Positions 51,103 to 61,459 of a stretch of DNA of 64,000 bases are shown piece by piece (within the stretch, counting starts at the first letter, position 1; each line of letters begins with the position of its first letter). The translations under genes and the position numbers were made by a program. The stretch spans positions 3,095,001 through 3,159,000 of the forward strand of contig JAQISU010000094.1 of assembly GCA_029339505.1 (NCBI GenBank), in the 5' to 3' direction. The DNA comes from Unio delphinus. Lineage: Eukaryota > Mollusca > Bivalvia > Unionida > Unionidae. The notes beneath the pieces were generated by a model. It saw only the letters and a list, made by a program, of their open reading frames with translations, was not told the origin of the DNA and ran no database searches.

Positions 51103-51450
51103 TTAATCACTATGGTAACCGTAAAAATCCCATGGATTTTCGGCTAGCTCATTAATAAACTCTCGGTATACACCAATATCCATGATACCACTCTCAAATA
51201 ACCGCCTGCAGATATCAGCTGCCTCATTAATTACTTCCGGTGAGTTATTTCCGACTCGTTCCCCTCCTATGAGAACTTCTAATTGTGATATATCCCCAAG
51301 AATATTACTAGGACAACTAACTAAGCCACTACCTGATACCCTTGGAGTTCCACTTTGACAAAATCCCTTCCCACTACTATAATCAGTTGCACTCAGTGCA
51401 TCATCATCATCTTCGTCTCGATCATATAGTGGTTGACCACTACTTATTTA
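51103..51450 (-). pseudogene. Unrecognised acidic open frame of the Polinton, no ATG
   Basis: The minus-strand frame from 51448 to TAA 51103-51105 is open for about 114 codons but lacks a start codon near its beginning. It reads SGQPLYDRDEDDDDALSA early, ISQLEVLIGGERVG in the middle and DIGVYREFINELAENPW near the end. A stop just upstream suggests a truncated or shifted N-terminus. I do not recognise it. Confidence 0.4.
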
Positions 51451-51537
51451 TTTTATTTTATTCAAATACGATTTATAATTATTATCATCTTTTGAGATTC
51501 TAATTCCATTGTGTTTTGCCAAATATACCTTATTTTT

Positions 51538-52024
51538 TCAGGTGTCAAAGTCTTTTATTGATTTTTTTAAATCATCGTTTATATATTTATCCATTGTCTT
51601 CTTTGCAAATGAATCAATAGCAAATTTACCTAATTCATCATCCGTGTAATCTTTAAACTTATCACTTCTTTCGGAAATATCACTTGATGTATGTATAACC
51701 TCCTCCCTTTTGGAAATTTTTCCTTTTTTTTCTTCAACCTTGTTTGGAATTTTCACTTTGTGAAATAGCTTGTAGATTCGATAAAGAATTATCGGTTTTA
51801 ATACCATTTATGTGATCAATAACAAAACCATGCTTGATCAATCCATTAAACACCTCGTGGACAAATCTGTGATTAAGGTAAGTTTTCCTTTCAGCGGTAA
51901 ACCTCAAATATCCATGATTATTCACATCACCAACTGTGTTCTTCAGTCTTCGGTGTCTGACAATACTGTCATGAGACGCTTCATAATTGCTGATCACGGG
52001 ATGCGGTTGAAATTCTTGGTTCAT
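51538..52024 (-). CDS. HNH endonuclease (HNH_3 type), C-terminus uncertain
   Basis: ATG 52024 opens a 96-residue frame ending at 51734. The core reads TYLNHRFVHEVFNGLIKHG, then FVIDHINGIKTDNSLSNLQA, the IDHINxxxxDNRxxNL signature of HNH_3 homing-type nucleases, with His and Asn in place. The family cuts DNA, often as a selfish endonuclease in phages and large DNA viruses. A frame overlapping the end (51807-51538: SDISERSDKFKDYTDDELGK) may be the original C-terminus after a shift in an A/G-rich run near 51735. It follows a zinc-ribbon gene by 40 bases in the same direction, so the two may be co-transcribed. Confidence 0.68.
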
Positions 52025-52063
52025 TTATATACTAAATACTATTTGTCTAATTCATTATTTGGT

Positions 52064-52369
52064 TTAATTATTACTTGGGAATCTTTCAATGTAGTCTTGA
52101 GGTGTTCTTATGATCTTCTCAAGGACGTTGTCATGGATGGAGTTTTTAATTCTATTATCACAATAGCGCTTCAATTCTCTGTGTCGCTTACCACCACAAT
52201 TTAGACACAACTGCGATTTTCCTCTCACACCTACCCCACATCGGATACAAGGGAGCGGCCCAAAACTCCCGCGACAAATGCTCTGTGAATGATATCCACA
52301 GAATTCATTTCTACACGATTTGTTACAAGCGGTTACTGATCCTATCATAAGCCATTTGCTATGATTCAT
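52064..52369 (-). CDS. Cys-rich zinc-ribbon protein, 101 residues
   Basis: ATG 52369 to a stop at 52064 is intact. Two cysteine clusters occur: CNKSCRNEFC near residue 15, and CIRCGVGVRGKSQLCLNC (C-X2-C-X10-C-X2-C) near residue 41, a zinc-ribbon layout. A basic tail follows (KRHRELKRYC). Such proteins bind DNA or RNA or partner proteins. The gene is divergent from the polymerase-like gene across only 43 bases, so they share a promoter region. It may assist the HNH nuclease directly downstream. No specific family is recognised. Confidence 0.6.
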   Translation of the reverse strand: MNHSKWLMIGSVTACNKSCRNEFCGYHSQSICRGSFGPLPCIRCGVGVRGKSQLCLNCGGKRHRELKRYCDNRIKNSIHDNVLEKIIRTPQDYIERFPSNN

Positions 52370-52412
52370 TATATAATAAATTGTTTATTTAAATACTTGT
52401 TTTAATTATAAT

Positions 52413-54413
52413 ATGGAAGAGTTCGAGAAATTATCAAAGATTAAGCCTTGGAAAAATGCTAAATTCAATCTCGATAGTCTCCACTGATACACCAAATGGT
52501 CTGATAAGTGATAAAAGCATGATAGGTAGAATCCGTGATGGTTTTAATGAATTCAAGCGCGATGGAGCATCTCACTGTTGGTCAACAGTTCGAATTGATG
52601 ATAGTGTTGATGCTGCCATGAACGACGAAAGACCAGCAGTAATAGTCTCACATCTTGACAAGAAAAAGTATTTTTTAAGAGTGAAATTCATTATACGCTC
52701 AGAAACGGGGAATTGGATGATACGCGACAAATTTAAATCCGTCCTGAAAAAACAGAAAACTGTCACTGTGAATCAGGATTCCAAATCAGGAATTCTGACT
52801 GGAATTGACAAACCGTATTACCAGAGATCCTATCCTGTAACAGCGTTTGTTTATGGAATCTATCCGATAAATGATAAACCGAGTATTGAAAAACTGAAAC
52901 CAATGAAATATTCGTCATTGAATTGTGTAGCAGAACGAATAATAGACCACTTCACAAATGCGTTGCGTGGAAACAAACTGACGGATGTAAGACGCAAAAA
53001 AATAAACGAATGGGAATTAACATTTAGGAAGAACGGAACAATGATTCAGGATATAACCAAATTAGAAACATCAGTAAGATTCCCAATAACCGTAATGACG
53101 ATAACATGAGAGGTATTACACGAATCAAAATATAAATCAAATGAAGCTCCAAATCAAAATTATTGACCATAATGAACACGTGTGGACACCTGCAGTAACA
53201 ATATTTCCATGGGATGAAACCGTAACGTATTACACGGGAAATCTATTTGATTTTATTTACGAGTTGAGTAAAAAAAGATCATGTGTCAGTGTGGTTACTT
53301 CACAGTTTTGAAGACGAAGAGGGTAAATTCGATCAAATTTGTAAGACCCAATGGCGAATTATACCGTACTGAAGCCCTTCTCAACAAGGTGAAAAACTAG
53401 CTAGTGGTTTTTCGACGGATTACGACAAACAATTATTAACAAACTGTTTTACAATTCCGTCAGTTGCAGTTTATTTCATTTTTCTTGATTGGCTATTGCA
53501 AGCGAATACAAAAGTGATAATGTGTGGCGATCATGATCAACCACCACCATTTGTCGGTTTGTCTCCACATGATTGGCTAAATAATTTTGCAGACTACTAT
53601 GAAGAAATTAGTACCGATCATAGAGCTCTTAATGAACAATTACGCGACTTCAGGAAACTAATTAGATTACAACCGGATAGAATCCAATGTGTAATAGCGC
53701 GTGTAATAATTTAAGAAAACCCATTGAATGATTTCTGGGAAGCGTGGAGACCAAATGATTTGATAGAGGCAAGTAGAAAGATAGAGAAACACTTCAGATG
53801 AAGTTATTTAACACTCGAAAAGAAAAAGTTGCAACACTTCCAGTGCTATTGATATTCCTGGGCAAAGTGAGAAGCAGAATTTAGTGTTAAATGATATTGT
53901 GTTAGTTGATATCAGTGTTGTCGAAGATGCATTGCGCGCTGATAAATCCTCATGGAAGTTAGGATACGCAGCGACGATACATTCTTCGCAGGGGTTGACT
54001 ATATCCGATACAATTATTTGGATCATAGATAATCACATTGAGTGGTCGAATTTAGTTTATCTTGCGGTGTCCAGAGTATGAAGAATAAATCAACTTCGAA
54101 GAGTTGTTTTAGACCATAACGACACTACAATAAGTGATATTGTCAGCGATGATATAATCAGAAAAAAACTCTGGTTATAAACAACAGGATAAAACAAAAT
54201 AACAGAAAATTTGACATTGCCGAATTTATAATCACACTAAAACAACAAAAGAATAATCACTGCGAGTGTTGTAATTGTATAATGCGTTGGTGTTGGTCGG
54301 ATAAAGATCCTCACCAATTTACCGTACACAGAAAAAATAGCAGTATTGGACATACCAGAGATAATATGATGCTAACTTGTTTTGAGTGCAACAGACGCAG
54401 AGGTGCTAGTTAA
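52413..54413 (+). pseudogene. Polinton polymerase/helicase/HNH gene, internally deleted
   Basis: ATG 52413 opens EEFEKLSKIKPWKNAKF, then shifts into a long open frame (52456-53109). That frame contains YQRSYPVTAFVYGIYPIND, YSSLNCVAERIIDHF and LTDVRRKKINEWELTF, matching the N-terminal region of large replication proteins of Polintons. The SF1-helicase part is readable in pieces: KVIMCGDHDQPPPF (53505-53550), FWEAWRPNDLIEASRKIEK (about 53730-53795), GYAATIHSSQGLT (about 53963) and NLVYLAVSRV (to 54081). A C-terminal HNH with CECCNC, HQFTVHRKN and MLTCFECNRRRG ends at TAA 54411-54413. I find no family B polymerase motifs and no helicase Walker A. Only about 170 bp separates the N-terminal part from the helicase, so a large middle piece is gone. 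Many stops and shifts remain. Confidence 0.65.
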
Positions 54414-55348
54414 GACCATGCGGCGGTAATTGAGTATCCTCGGGTATCACTTGTATTTCACGAGTAAACCGACTCTGAGGAACAGTTGAATCCAATCTAT
54501 AGACTGTCGGTCTACCCGTGGATCATGCTATGTTAGATATTTTATGCGTAGTGACACTCCAAATAGGATCAGTAGTTCTTTTTTTGCCACCTTCGAACTT
54601 TCCTGGTTCATATAAATACCTAACAGTGACATTGTCGAGTATTATGTTGTTTTGAAAAATCATTTTGTGGTTTTACGGGTATATACTTTTTTTTGATCGC
54701 GTTGTAAGGTTTGATTTTAATTGTTCGAGTAATCTCATTATTCTGCGTGGTAATTACGCCTGGTAATCTCTTGACCCATTCACGAGATTGTTTATCCTGA
54801 ATAAACTCCTTCACGTATTAATATCCAAATAACCGCTCAGCAAGTGTCCGAATAAATCGTTCAACAATTGCCTGAGCGTGATGTAATGCAGTATGTCCTC
54901 GTCTGATGGTGACATTATGATGCTTCATTGTTGATAACACTGCACCCTGGAATTCCTTGCCAGGATCAACTTGTAATAGATTTGGCCAGTGCAGATGACC
55001 TCGTCGATAAATTCTTTCAAATGCAGAAGCCACCTCAGTTGATGATTTTGTCTTCAGAGGTTCTGCTTGTTTGTATCGACTCGAAACATCAACTACGGTT
55101 AGCGCATACTTGTTAAAACCATCATGCGGCAGAAAAAATATATCAGCCTGATGAACCTCATTAGGTGCGATGACATCAAAATGCGAGTAGTTAATTTGTT
55201 TTGGCGGTGGTAGATAAATTGGCCATATCGCCTGTTTGGATAACCAGTCCGCTGCAGTGGTATTTTTCACCTTTGCGGCGCTAGCGAGTTTACTGATTGC
55301 TGCTTTACCCCTCTGGTATCCTCTTGGAGAATAATAAATAGATTCCAT
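54406..55348 (-). pseudogene. Polinton retroviral-type integrase, frameshifted
   Basis: It would insert the element by the DDE mechanism. ATG 55348 gives MESIYYSPRGYQRGKAAISK, a typical Polinton integrase start. The core has Asp69 (HQADIFFLP), Asp128 (LLQVDPGKEF) and Glu163 (AIVERFIRTLAERLFG), with 34 residues between the last two. The frame breaks at 54818. It continues as VKEFIQDKQSREWVKRLPG (54814-54620) and after a second shift as VRYLYEPGKFEGGKKRTTDP, through PQSRFTREIQVIPEDTQLPP to a stop at 54406. The last part resembles the SH3-like C-terminal domain of these integrases. Catalytic residues are intact, but two frameshifts and an internal stop disable the C-terminus. It starts 7 bases after the phospholipase-like gene's stop and ends overlapping the polymerase gene by 8 bases. 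Confidence 0.9.
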
Positions 55349-55355
55349 GATGTTA

Positions 55356-55736
55356 TTAATTACCAGCATCCAACATCAATTTACTTTTAATAGCCGATTT
55401 TATCAAGTATGAAGCCAATTTTTCTTTGAAGAATTTATCAGTGATAGAATTCAACGCATGAATCAATTTTACATCTGCGATATGTCTATGTTGCAGATTG
55501 CTGCTTTTATAAGCAACATCATGAGCATGACATGCCTTATCAATAGCGTTTATTGGGGTTTCGCCGGGTCGGGGTTGGTTTTGATCATCGAGTCTGGTCC
55601 AAGGTCCACAATAACTATACCCTTGAAGGTGTTTTTCTCCCGGATATTTTGCCCATGGTGTTTCTGGGAGTTTTACTAATTTGGCTGCAATATCACCTCC
55701 GCGTTTTTTTTTAAAAAATACATCTGCAGATTTCAT
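55356..55736 (-). CDS. Phospholipase A2-like (parvovirus VP1u-type) protein, 126 residues
   Basis: ATG 55736 to a stop at 55356 is uninterrupted. SYCGPWTRLDD (41-51) fits the calcium loop of the VP1-type PLA2 fold, and DKACHAHDVAYKS (66-78) carries the His72-Asp73 pair and Tyr76 of the HDxxY catalytic helix. RHIADVKLIHAL (83-94) supplies the second helix with Asp88. The tail is basic and helical. The fold hydrolyses phospholipids; in relatives it opens endosomal membranes during entry. It heads the minus-strand set integrase/structural genes and is divergent from the ATPase over 155 bases. It is one of the few unbroken genes of the element. Confidence 0.8.
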   Translation of the reverse strand: MKSADVFFKKKRGGDIAAKLVKLPETPWAKYPGEKHLQGYSYCGPWTRLDDQNQPRPGETPINAIDKACHAHDVAYKSSNLQHRHIADVKLIHALNSITDKFFKEKLASYLIKSAIKSKLMLDAGN

Positions 55737-55890
55737 TTACACAATTCTAAATTGTTTTGTATCACATTGTACACACTTACAGTCATGGGCTGATCTGTTA
55801 TTTTTAGTTGTAATCCTCAAGTCATTTGTGCTAGTACGCTTTTTAAATTTCACACAATATAAATCCATAAAATTTTTATGTTATACAGAT
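55737..55890. promoter_or_regulatory. Divergent promoter region between PLA2-like and ATPase genes
   Basis: Only 154 bases separate the two opposite start codons, so both promoters must lie here or inside the genes. The DNA is AT-rich, and I see no confident TATA box. Confidence 0.35.
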
Positions 55891-56574
55891 ATGAATGTAA
55901 TTGATTTTTCGGCGAGAAAAACACGAGAACCAGTTAAGCATCATGCAGCGCTACCGAATTATATTCGAATGATTATAATCGGACCATCTGGAAGTGGCAA
56001 GACACAACTGCTATTTAATTTGATAACGAGATGGATGGAATGGGACAAGTTGTATTTGGTAGCCCCGAGTGTAGATGATCTGTGATGGTACGAAGTGTTA
56101 AAGGATTACAACGAAAGGACAGCAGAAATCGCCGTCGAGGGTATTATTGAATTTAAAACAGGTATCGAGGATGCACCGAGTATTGATGATATTGATGGAA
56201 GTATTAACAATTTGGTCGTCTATGATGATGTCATGTTAGACAATCAAAAGAATCCCGCTAAGATATTTTCCAGAGGTAGGCATAAAGGCACTGCCGTGAT
56301 ATATGTCCTCAACGATACACAAATACCTAAAGTGATAAGAGATAGCTGCAATATTCTTGCTATATTCAATGGAGTTGACACACATACGCTACGAAATATT
56401 TGGCAAACTTGGTGCGGCGGTGATATGGATTATAATCTCTTTAGAAATTTCTTTAGTCACGCTCAGTCTATCCCACATGGATTTGTAACGATAAATTTGC
56501 ATGATCCTAGATCAAGATATCGTATCGGACTTGATGAATATTCGGTTGATGTCCTAAAAGGATTTTCATCGTAA
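55891..56574 (+). pseudogene. Polinton DNA-packaging ATPase (FtsK/HerA type) with one nonsense codon
   Basis: It would pump element DNA into capsids. The ATG at 55891 is the natural start (MNVIDFSARK). Walker A is GPSGSGKT (31-38). A TGA at 56083-56085 follows APSVDDL. The frame continues unchanged to the Walker B NNLVVYDDVML (Asp112-Asp113), then GTAVIYVLNDTQIPK and DSCNILAIFNG, ending with TAA at 56572-56574. The 227 positions match Polinton ATPases. A single stop is the only lesion seen. Its last codons are part of the right inverted repeat. Confidence 0.9.
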
Positions 56575-56700
56575 AAAAGATTTTTAACCCCATAGCAGCA
56601 GGAAGTTTGCGACAACGACTTTGGCGTCTTTTTTTTTTCGATTTCGAGAAAGCATTGGTTAGCCAAATTGACGCTCTGCCAAGTTGTCGGATTCGCTGCT
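56540..56700 (-). repeat. Right terminal inverted repeat of the Polinton
   Basis: It is the complement of the left repeat. It holds the final ATPase codons, GATTTTTAACCCC, GACTTTGGCGTC, the run GAGAAAGCATTGGTTAGCC and the tip GTCGGATTCGCTGCT. Confidence 0.85.
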
Positions 56701-57647
56701 AATTTTTCGTTACAAGATAAGATTCTAATACTTTTAATTTATTGCTTTTTTTATACTTTGATGGGAAATCCTTACTTTGTATAACATACACATATATTGC
56801 TCAATAATTCTTTTAATTAATGGTTTTATAGGAAACAAAATAATTTTTGCTTATTAGGTTGTTTACACGTAGCAACATAATGCAGGTCAGTCAAGTTTGA
56901 TATTGTATTATGTACATTGAAATGGCTTTAAATGCCAATTTAGTGGAATATAATCCGATTTGGTTCATGTGACTAATCATCTTTACTCACAAATATGTTT
57001 TGGAGAGTCTTGAAAGAGAAACATCTTCTGATTTGGAAAATGCTTGTTTAATAATCCAAAATGTTCATTAATTCCATTCAGTAATGGTGATATGTGAACC
57101 TTTGAAATAAATTTCATCCTGGAAATGACCTGGAAATTTATATTTAGAAAAGCTTGGGAACCATGTAACTGTTTTTGTTCAAGAATTAATTTCGATCACC
57201 ATACTTTCCAGCAGGGTTCATTGAGTCTTAGAAGGTCTTTGACAGCTTGGGAAAAATGAGGTAGCATTTTCGAAGCCTTGAAAGATTTGGAAAATCGAGC
57301 AGATTACCATGATGTCTTTTTATAATAAATAAAATTGTCCACGGTTGTTAAATTCAGATTTAGTCAAGTTTTCATGTGTTTTTCTTTTCTTTTGATGACC
57401 TATTCAGATTCATGTCATCATTAAACAATATTGTAGTATTTTAAATTCGTTGTTTTCTCATAACATAACTTTTAAACAAAATGTTAACGAAACATGGAAT
57501 CAATGTTTGTTTTTTGAATGTTTGGAATTTATCATTTAGAAGTCTGTATGAACCATGTCGAAATAATCTTAAAATCCAAATAATTTGAGGAAAAATTAAA
57601 AATTAAACTCAAACTGGTCTCAATAAAAAAACTTGACATCTCAAATT
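56701..57647. other. No gene seen between the two elements
   Basis: AT-rich spacer without a coding frame or recognised repeat. Confidence 0.4.
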
Positions 57648-58190
57648 ATTTCTCCTTCAAATACGTTTCCCGATCACATTAATGTTAGGGATATAAGCCT
57701 GCTACCTCTTGAATCCAGTCATACTAAAAGACGAAAATCGTCTTTTATATCTCATATAGACAAAGGGCAATAACTCTTGCTCCTTACCTCCCCTTGCCAC
57801 TGCCAATTGCCACTAGTTTTTAAGCTTCGCTTGTACTGTTAACAACGTACATTACACCGTTAAACAATCCAAGCGATCTTGGTATTAAATCGGACCATCC
57901 GAAGTTAAATTTAAAATTATTGTGTTGGTCAATCATTCTTCTACAGGTTGTATACATTATTTTTAAAAATTTTTCCAAAATTTGAGTGACTTTGTCACCT
58001 TTTACGGACTTCGTCTATTGACGACCACGTTACAACATGCTAATGTACTCGTGTTGTCATTTACGATTTAACGCGACACAGAATAATTTTGCTTACTCCG
58101 TTAGTAACGGCTGTGGTATTAGCGAATTAATAACATGTCGAATTGCTAATTGGTGCTTTGTTTTATCTTTTTTATGTTGTTTCAGTAGAA

Positions 58191-59570
58191 ATGTCAACCA
58201 AATGCATAAAATGCAAAAAGTTCAAAGCAAAGACAACCATGACTCTTGTATTGTATGTACCATGTGTATGTACATCATCTATACCATGTAGCGTGTGTAA
58301 TACATGGACAGAGTCAATGTGGGCTGCTGATGTCCAGCACACAGCAAAAGGTACATAGACGGAATAAGTCGAAGACAGATAGCATTGCTATCCTCACTAT
58401 ACATCCGAAGTCAGCCTCCATTGCAAGTCTGGTGGGGGACGTTGGGATACTCCCTTCCACCTAAAGTTCGTCGTCTGCAAACGTCAGCCACAGTAACATC
58501 AGCGGCAATGGAGGAAAATAATGTTGACATGGTACAACAGTCCGCCTTTGAACGGATGCATCGTTTGGTCCAGGAAACGACGCAGCTATTGACATCAGGC
58601 CAGATATTACCTCTTTTTGGAGTGTTCCCCCAATTTTAGGCTGCCCAGTGGGCGTAAGTAAGGACACGTGTTTTTTTTACTGGATCCATCGGATCAGTTT
58701 CAATATACAACCTCGACGTCACCTGACGTCTAGCCGTCCCAGCATGGGGACCTTATTGCTAAAAAGGTTCGACCAACTATGATTTACGGGGATTTTAGTG
58801 ACAAACCTGTCCGTCAAGCTGTACCGCCGGCAACATACCAATACTATGATGGAGATTTTAGTGAGAAATCTGTTCGTCCAGCCAGGCCATTGGAGCGGCC
58901 GGTACCGGTGATTGCCGGAACATCGCCAACATTCTGGTCGACCACACGGCAGACAAACCAGCTGCCAATGCCGGCCGTCCATATGTTCATGGCTTCTCCA
59001 CAAGGGAGAGTTAGTGAAATTGTCAAGGAACGTTGTCGCTACGTCTTCAATGTTAGATTTGGCTTCATTAGCCATTTTCCGCCTTGCATAAAAATCCGAC
59101 AATGACCATGCTTGGTAAGCGACAGCCCGGATTGCAAGAGTTAATAACAGGGCTGCTCACCGTTTCATGGCCAATGCGTTCACTGCTTCTGCCAACTTAG
59201 ACCTGATACGATGTGACGCACGTCTGAGGACCACGTCGCTCAAGCTCCATTCTACTCTGGCTTTACGGATGACTCCGCTTTGGTCACCTTTACTCTTTGG
59301 AGGAAAAATTGAAGAAGTTCGAACTCAGGCAGCTCATAATCTGTCCCTCCAACTCGCCGCCCAAGGCGTTTCGAAACAATCAGCCTCTCCCACAGCGGAG
59401 GGATGATAGGCGGTCCAGGGACAAGGGATCCTTACAATCAAAAATGTGCAGTTTAGATCCCAACCCAATGCTAGGAAACGAGTGTACTCAAGCTAGGAGG
59501 CAACCATACAGAGGCGTCAAGAAACCAAGTTTCTCTGCCTGCAAGCCTCCTAACTCTAAACGTTGACCTA
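58191..59570 (+). pseudogene. DIRS Gag-like region, broken
   Basis: ATG 58191 starts STKCIKCKKFKAK. Later comes a Cys-Trp cluster (SIPCSVCNTWTESMWAADVQ) like the C-x2-C/WT start of DIRS Gag proteins, then basic RRNKSKTDS. Frames at 58385-58639 (AFERMHRLVQETTQLL), 58779-59105 and 59167-59406 continue with frameshifts. A repeated PGGDFSDKPVRQA-like phrase (GDFSDKPVRQA and GDFSEKSVRPA, about 30 residues apart) is visible. No enzymatic motif occurs. Assignment is from position plus the cysteine cluster. Confidence 0.5.
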
Positions 59571-59729
59571 CCCTCCCCACCGCCCGTGGACAATTTACCT
59601 GTGGGCGGTCACCTACTGCAATTTCGGAACCGCTGGACCACTTTATTTCCTCGGAACGATTGGGTGATTCAGGTCATTTCGAAGTAGCTTCGGATTTCAT
59701 TTATCCAACCCCCTTCCCTGTCCTCTTCC

Positions 59730-60340
59730 ATCTTCAAGGATGTACCGTCCGATCGGGAGAAGGATGCCTTTCTACAACTGGAGATACGGTCGCTCATTGA
59801 AAAGCAGGCAGTGGAGATTGTAGAAAATAATTAAAAATGGCCGGGTTTTATTCCATGCCGTTTCTTGTTCAGAAGACGAATGGTAAGTTGAGGCCGTTCA
59901 TCGACAAGATGGAGACGGCGAGATCAATCCGTCTTTCCATTCAATGGGACGAGTATGCCGTATGTCTATGGCAGACGCATATTTTCATGTCCCTATCCAC
60001 CCCACGTCATGGAAATTTCTCTGATTTGCTTACCACGATTTGGTGTAACAGTTCCAGGTCCAACCCTATGGCCACAACATAAGCCCTTTGGCTTTTATCA
60101 AGGTTTTGGATTGCGTCGTCGCCCTGTTCTACTCGACTTCATCTACAGGGATAGCAGTGTACTTGGACGACATCCTCCAGAAACATCTGGTAAGATGTAT
60201 TCTGCTCAAAGGCACTTTTAGATCATCTAGAATTTCTCGTGAACTGGAAAAGGTCCTATCTCCGTCCATCCCAGCGTTTTGTCCATCTGGGTATGGAGTT
60301 TCTCATTGATCTGAATTCCTCGCATTTGCGTAATTAGGCT
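59730..60340 (+). pseudogene. DIRS reverse transcriptase, broken
   Basis: Codons near 59760 read KDAFLQLEIRSLIEKQAVE, then after a stop PGFYSMPFLVQKTNGKLRPF (fingers region). Further pieces are SMADAYFHVPIH (about 59967), with the motif A Asp, SPLAFIKVLDCVVALF, and VYLDDIL at about 60158, the YxDD active-site box. FVHLGMEFLIDLNSS follows near 60285. Several stops and shifts separate the pieces, and a (GA)n microsatellite has expanded at 60386. Family: DIRS/Ngaro-like reverse transcriptases. Confidence 0.75.
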
Positions 60341-60382
60341 TGTCAAACTCGACGAGCCCGTTTCCAACAGGACGTGAATTTC

Positions 60383-60385
<3 letters not shown>

Positions 60386-60443
<58 letters not shown>
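60386..60443. repeat. (GA)n microsatellite inside the DIRS element
   Basis: Uninterrupted GA dinucleotides between the reverse transcriptase and RNase H pieces. A microsatellite has grown within the dead coding region. Confidence 0.95.
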
Positions 60444-60448
<5 letters not shown>

Positions 60449-60639
60449 GCAACTCCTTAGATTATTCAATGCGGCGGCAGAATTGATCCCGCTTATTTGC
60501 CTTTGTATGCGCCCCTTACAATGATGTTACTAGCACAATGGCGCCATTTTTCAAGTCCCCTTGATCAAACAATAATGATCACGCCGGTGATGCTATCATT
60601 CCTGAGTCAGTGGCACAATCCTGGTTGTCTGTCCACGAG

Positions 60640-61075
60640 GATTTCTCTGGAGATGCCCCAAGCGGAGATAACGGTCTGCACTGACACCAGTCCCTATGGT
60701 TGGGGTGCCCACCTGTTGCCGGACTTCGCTACAGTTAGCGGCATTTGGGAGCCAGGGGAAAGGCCTCTCCACATCAACGTTTTAGAAATGAAGGCTGTCA
60801 TCAATGCCTTTTATTTCTGGAAGGATCAACTCTCAGGAAAAACTGACCTCATGTCAGACAACTCTGGTGGTGACTTACCTCCTCAAACAAGGGGGCACCA
60901 AATCACCAGACCTGTGTATTCTGATATGGCAGTTTCTACGTTGATGCGACAACCTCCACATCAACGTACAAATAAGACACATTCCAGGCAGACTCATTGT
61001 CTTGACCGACACTCTATCCAGGAAAGGTCAAGTCATTCACATGGAATTGTCACTCCATTAATCCGTCTTTCTTTG
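60640..61075 (+). pseudogene. DIRS RNase H domain, broken
   Basis: The open frame 60497-61117 contains AEITVCTDTSPYGWGAHLLP, with the first catalytic Asp in CTD, ERPLHINVLEMKAVINAF with the Glu, and LMSDNSGG with a second Asp. A frameshift near 60870 passes to a frame reading VTYLLKQGGTKSPDLCILIW and IRHIPGRLIVLTDTLSRKGQ, which ends the fold with the TDTLSR Asp. The pattern is that of DIRS RNase H. One frameshift is seen. Confidence 0.75.
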
Positions 61076-61459
61076 GATCTGCACACTTTGGGGGCGTCTG
61101 ATAATAGATCTTTTTGAGACAAGGTGGAATCGCAAGTTGCCCACCTTCCTCTCTTCGGTTCCATACCTTGAGGCTTGGGCCGTGGACGCTATCAATCAGC
61201 TGGGAGGGGTTGTGGGCATTCGCATACCATCCCGCGGTCTTGGTACCGAAAATAATCCAGAGGTTAAGGGGTCAGAACTGTCACAGGATTCTGATTGCCC
61301 CTCTCAGATGGAACAAGTCCTGTGTCTCCGATCTACTCGATCTAGCGATAGATTTACCCAGGAAGATTCCATCCATCCCAAATCTTCTCAAGCAACCACG
61401 GTCACGGGTGTTCCACCCCTGCCTGGAACATCTAATTCTTCACGCTTGGCTCTTGTCCG

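Larger units (their letters stand above)
42087..56700. mobile_element. Decayed Polinton/Maverick (adintovirus-like) element, 14.6 kb
   Basis: Inverted terminal repeats bound a cluster of virus-like genes: packaging ATPase (+), phospholipase A2-like (-), integrase (-), polymerase/helicase/HNH remnant (+), zinc ribbon, HNH endonuclease, capsid-type proteins, adenain-like protease and several structural-type proteins (all -). Integrase, packaging ATPase, adenain-type protease and a capsid-like protein together define Polintons. The tips read AGCAGC, fitting the AG start of this group. The flanks AGCTTT (left) and AATTTT (right) would be a 6-bp target duplication with two mismatches. Two LTR-type insertions (43018-44473, 45711-47228) lie inside. 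Removing both leaves about 11.6 kb. Nearly every gene is broken, so it should be inactive. Confidence 0.88.

Noticed and set aside
58719..59102. 127-codon minus-strand frame
   Set aside because: It is antisense to the DIRS Gag-like region, whose sense frames fit the family better.
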